A stretch of DNA of 13,869 nt from an uncultured Ellagibacter sp. GTDB lineage: Bacteria; Actinomycetota; Coriobacteriia; Coriobacteriales; Eggerthellaceae. This document shows positions 13,047 to 13,869 of this stretch, one piece after another. Position 1 is the first letter of the stretch. Each line of letters begins with the position of its first letter. The notes beneath the pieces are model-generated. The model ran no database searches, was not told the DNA's origin, and worked only from the letters and a program-made list of their open reading frames with translations. The stretch lies in the NCBI RefSeq assembly GCF_934617235.1, contig NZ_CAKTTZ010000055.1, forward strand, positions 1 through 13,869. Reading direction: 5' to 3'. The position numbers were made by a program, and so were the translations under genes.

Positions 13047-13721
13047 ATGACCTCGTACCACACAACCCAGGGCCGTGCTCGCGCCGAAATCGTCGAGAAG
13101 AAGAGCCGCTTCATCGCCACTGTTCAGCATGTCGAAACCGAGGAAGAGGCGCTTGCGTTTCTCGACGAGATCCGCACCGAGCATCGCATGGCGCGCCATA
13201 ACGTGTACGCCTACGTGCTGCGCGAGAACGGCCGCGTGCGCTACTCCGACGACGGCGAACCCCAGAAGACGGCGGGCATGCCGACGCTCGAGGCTATCCA
13301 GCATGCGGGCCTGACCGATGTCGCGGTGGTCGTCACGCGGTATTTCGGGGGCATTCTGCTCGGTACGGGCGGGCTTGTGCGCGCTTACACGCAGGCGACG
13401 CAGGCGGGCATCGCTGCTGCGGACATCATGTGCGTCTCGAAGTGCGTCGACGTGCTCATCGAGATTCCGTATTCCCTTTACGAACAGGCACAACGTCTTG
13501 CCAACCAGCATGGCGCCCAGGCTCTTGACACCGATTTCGCGGCGCAGGTCGCCATCACGTTCCGCATGCTCGACGGTACGCAGGAACCTTTCAAGGTGGC
13601 GCTCACCGAGCTTGTGCGCGGGCAGTGCCCGATTAACGAGAGCGACCCCTACGATGCGCCCTTCGCTGTGCCCGGGCAAGCCGATTCTTCGGCCCCCGAC
13701 GCTGCGGCGTCCCTTACGTGA
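13047..13721 (+). CDS. YigZ/IMPACT family protein (UPF0029 + DUF1949)
   Basis: This 224-residue cytoplasmic protein belongs to the IMPACT family, whose eukaryotic members regulate GCN2. The bacterial role is not settled, and nucleic-acid or ribosome-linked functions have been suggested. The N-terminal UPF0029 domain (about 1-125) carries KKSRFIATV, YSDDGEPQKTAG and the family signature RYFGGILLGTGGLVRAYTQA (about 98-117). The C-terminal ferredoxin-like DUF1949 domain (about 140-200) follows, and the tail is Ala/Ser/Asp-rich. Start: ATG 13047 with AAAGGAG and a 4-nt gap; the frame is open far upstream across the carbonic anhydrase, but that part is antisense to it and not coding. It leads the polyphosphate phosphotransferase gene by 13 bp, probably as one transcript. 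Confidence 0.9.
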   Translation: MTSYHTTQGRARAEIVEKKSRFIATVQHVETEEEALAFLDEIRTEHRMARHNVYAYVLRENGRVRYSDDGEPQKTAGMPTLEAIQHAGLTDVAVVVTRYFGGILLGTGGLVRAYTQATQAGIAAADIMCVSKCVDVLIEIPYSLYEQAQRLANQHGAQALDTDFAAQVAITFRMLDGTQEPFKVALTELVRGQCPINESDPYDAPFAVPGQADSSAPDAAASLT

Positions 13722-13734
13722 AAAGAGGTATTCC

Positions 13735-13869
13735 ATGCTTGACCAGGTCAATCTGAAACAACCGGATATCGATAAGGATACCTACAAGGAAAGACATGAC
13801 TCGCTTGTCGAGCGCCTCGTGACGCTGCAGCAGCAAGCGCGGCTTAAGGGCGTGGGGCTTGTGGTGCTC
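13735..13869 (+). CDS. PPK2-type polyphosphate:AMP phosphotransferase, 5' part only
   Basis: Only the first 45 residues are in the window. The pattern MLDQVNLKQPDIDKDTYKER, then LVERLVTLQQQARLKGVGLVVL, matches the start of polyphosphate:AMP phosphotransferases (Pap). That start, from memory, is an acidic start, DKxTY, a helix ending in QQGR-like residues, then the hydrophobic strand before the Walker A loop. The enzyme would use polyphosphate to phosphorylate AMP or other nucleotides. The Walker A itself lies beyond the edge, so the call is not secure. Start: ATG 13735 with AAAGAGG at 6 nt. It is the second gene of the YigZ operon. Confidence 0.6.
   Translation, partial: MLDQVNLKQPDIDKDTYKERHDSLVERLVTLQQQARLKGVGLVVL

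Noticed and set aside
12315..13721. Single 468-residue frame ending in YigZ
   Set aside because: The first part is antisense to the carbonic anhydrase and has no domain. A strong ribosome binding site and the conserved YigZ N-terminus mark the start at 13047.

Overview
The window looks like a piece of a high-GC Actinomycetota chromosome, most likely a Coriobacteriia (Eggerthellaceae-type) gut bacterium. The grounds are strong G/C preference at third codon positions, Gram-positive gene types (lipobox lipoprotein, YtiB-like carbonic anhydrase, AzgA/PbuG purine permease) and a lone AbiEi/DUF559-type endonuclease protein of a kind I associate with that family. The taxonomy is inference, because no rRNA or other marker lies in the window.

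Layout, left to right. 1-506 (minus) is the end of an IS3-family (IS150-group) insertion sequence: a 3'-cut orfA and its terminal inverted repeat, which forms a perfect hairpin over the transposase ribosome binding site. 691-2064 (+) is a DHA2-type MFS efflux pump. 2348-3100 (+) is a lipoprotein of unknown function followed by a clear terminator. 3293-5128 (+) is an Uup-like ABC-F ATPase. 5163-6056 (-) is a ChbG/YdjC carbohydrate deacetylase, divergent from 6188-8080 (+), a large membrane glycosyltransferase of the ArnT/PMT type. The short AT-rich gap between this pair holds a perfect 12-bp dyad. 8193-9512 (+) is a purine permease, followed by a long-stem terminator. About 600 bp without a gene follow, containing a C-rich tandem repeat and a striking 163-bp inverted-repeat element (9869-10031). 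10121-11134 (-) is the AbiEi/DUF559 protein. 11427-12221 (+) is a short-chain dehydrogenase, convergent with a beta-carbonic anhydrase at 12357-12917 (-), with a big hairpin between them. 13047-13721 (+) is a YigZ/IMPACT protein, followed 13 bp later by the start of a PPK2-type polyphosphate:AMP phosphotransferase that runs off the right edge.

Most genes look like single-gene transcription units with their own promoter or terminator. The two arrangements that suggest cooperation are the divergent deacetylase/glycosyltransferase pair (cell-envelope glycan work sharing one control region) and the YigZ-polyphosphate phosphotransferase operon. The least explained parts are the 163-bp inverted-repeat element, the dyad at 6087-6118, and the leader regions of the efflux pump, the ABC-F gene and the purine permease. 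I found no CRISPR array, tRNA, rRNA or complete mobile element. I did not find a convincing new multi-gene system.
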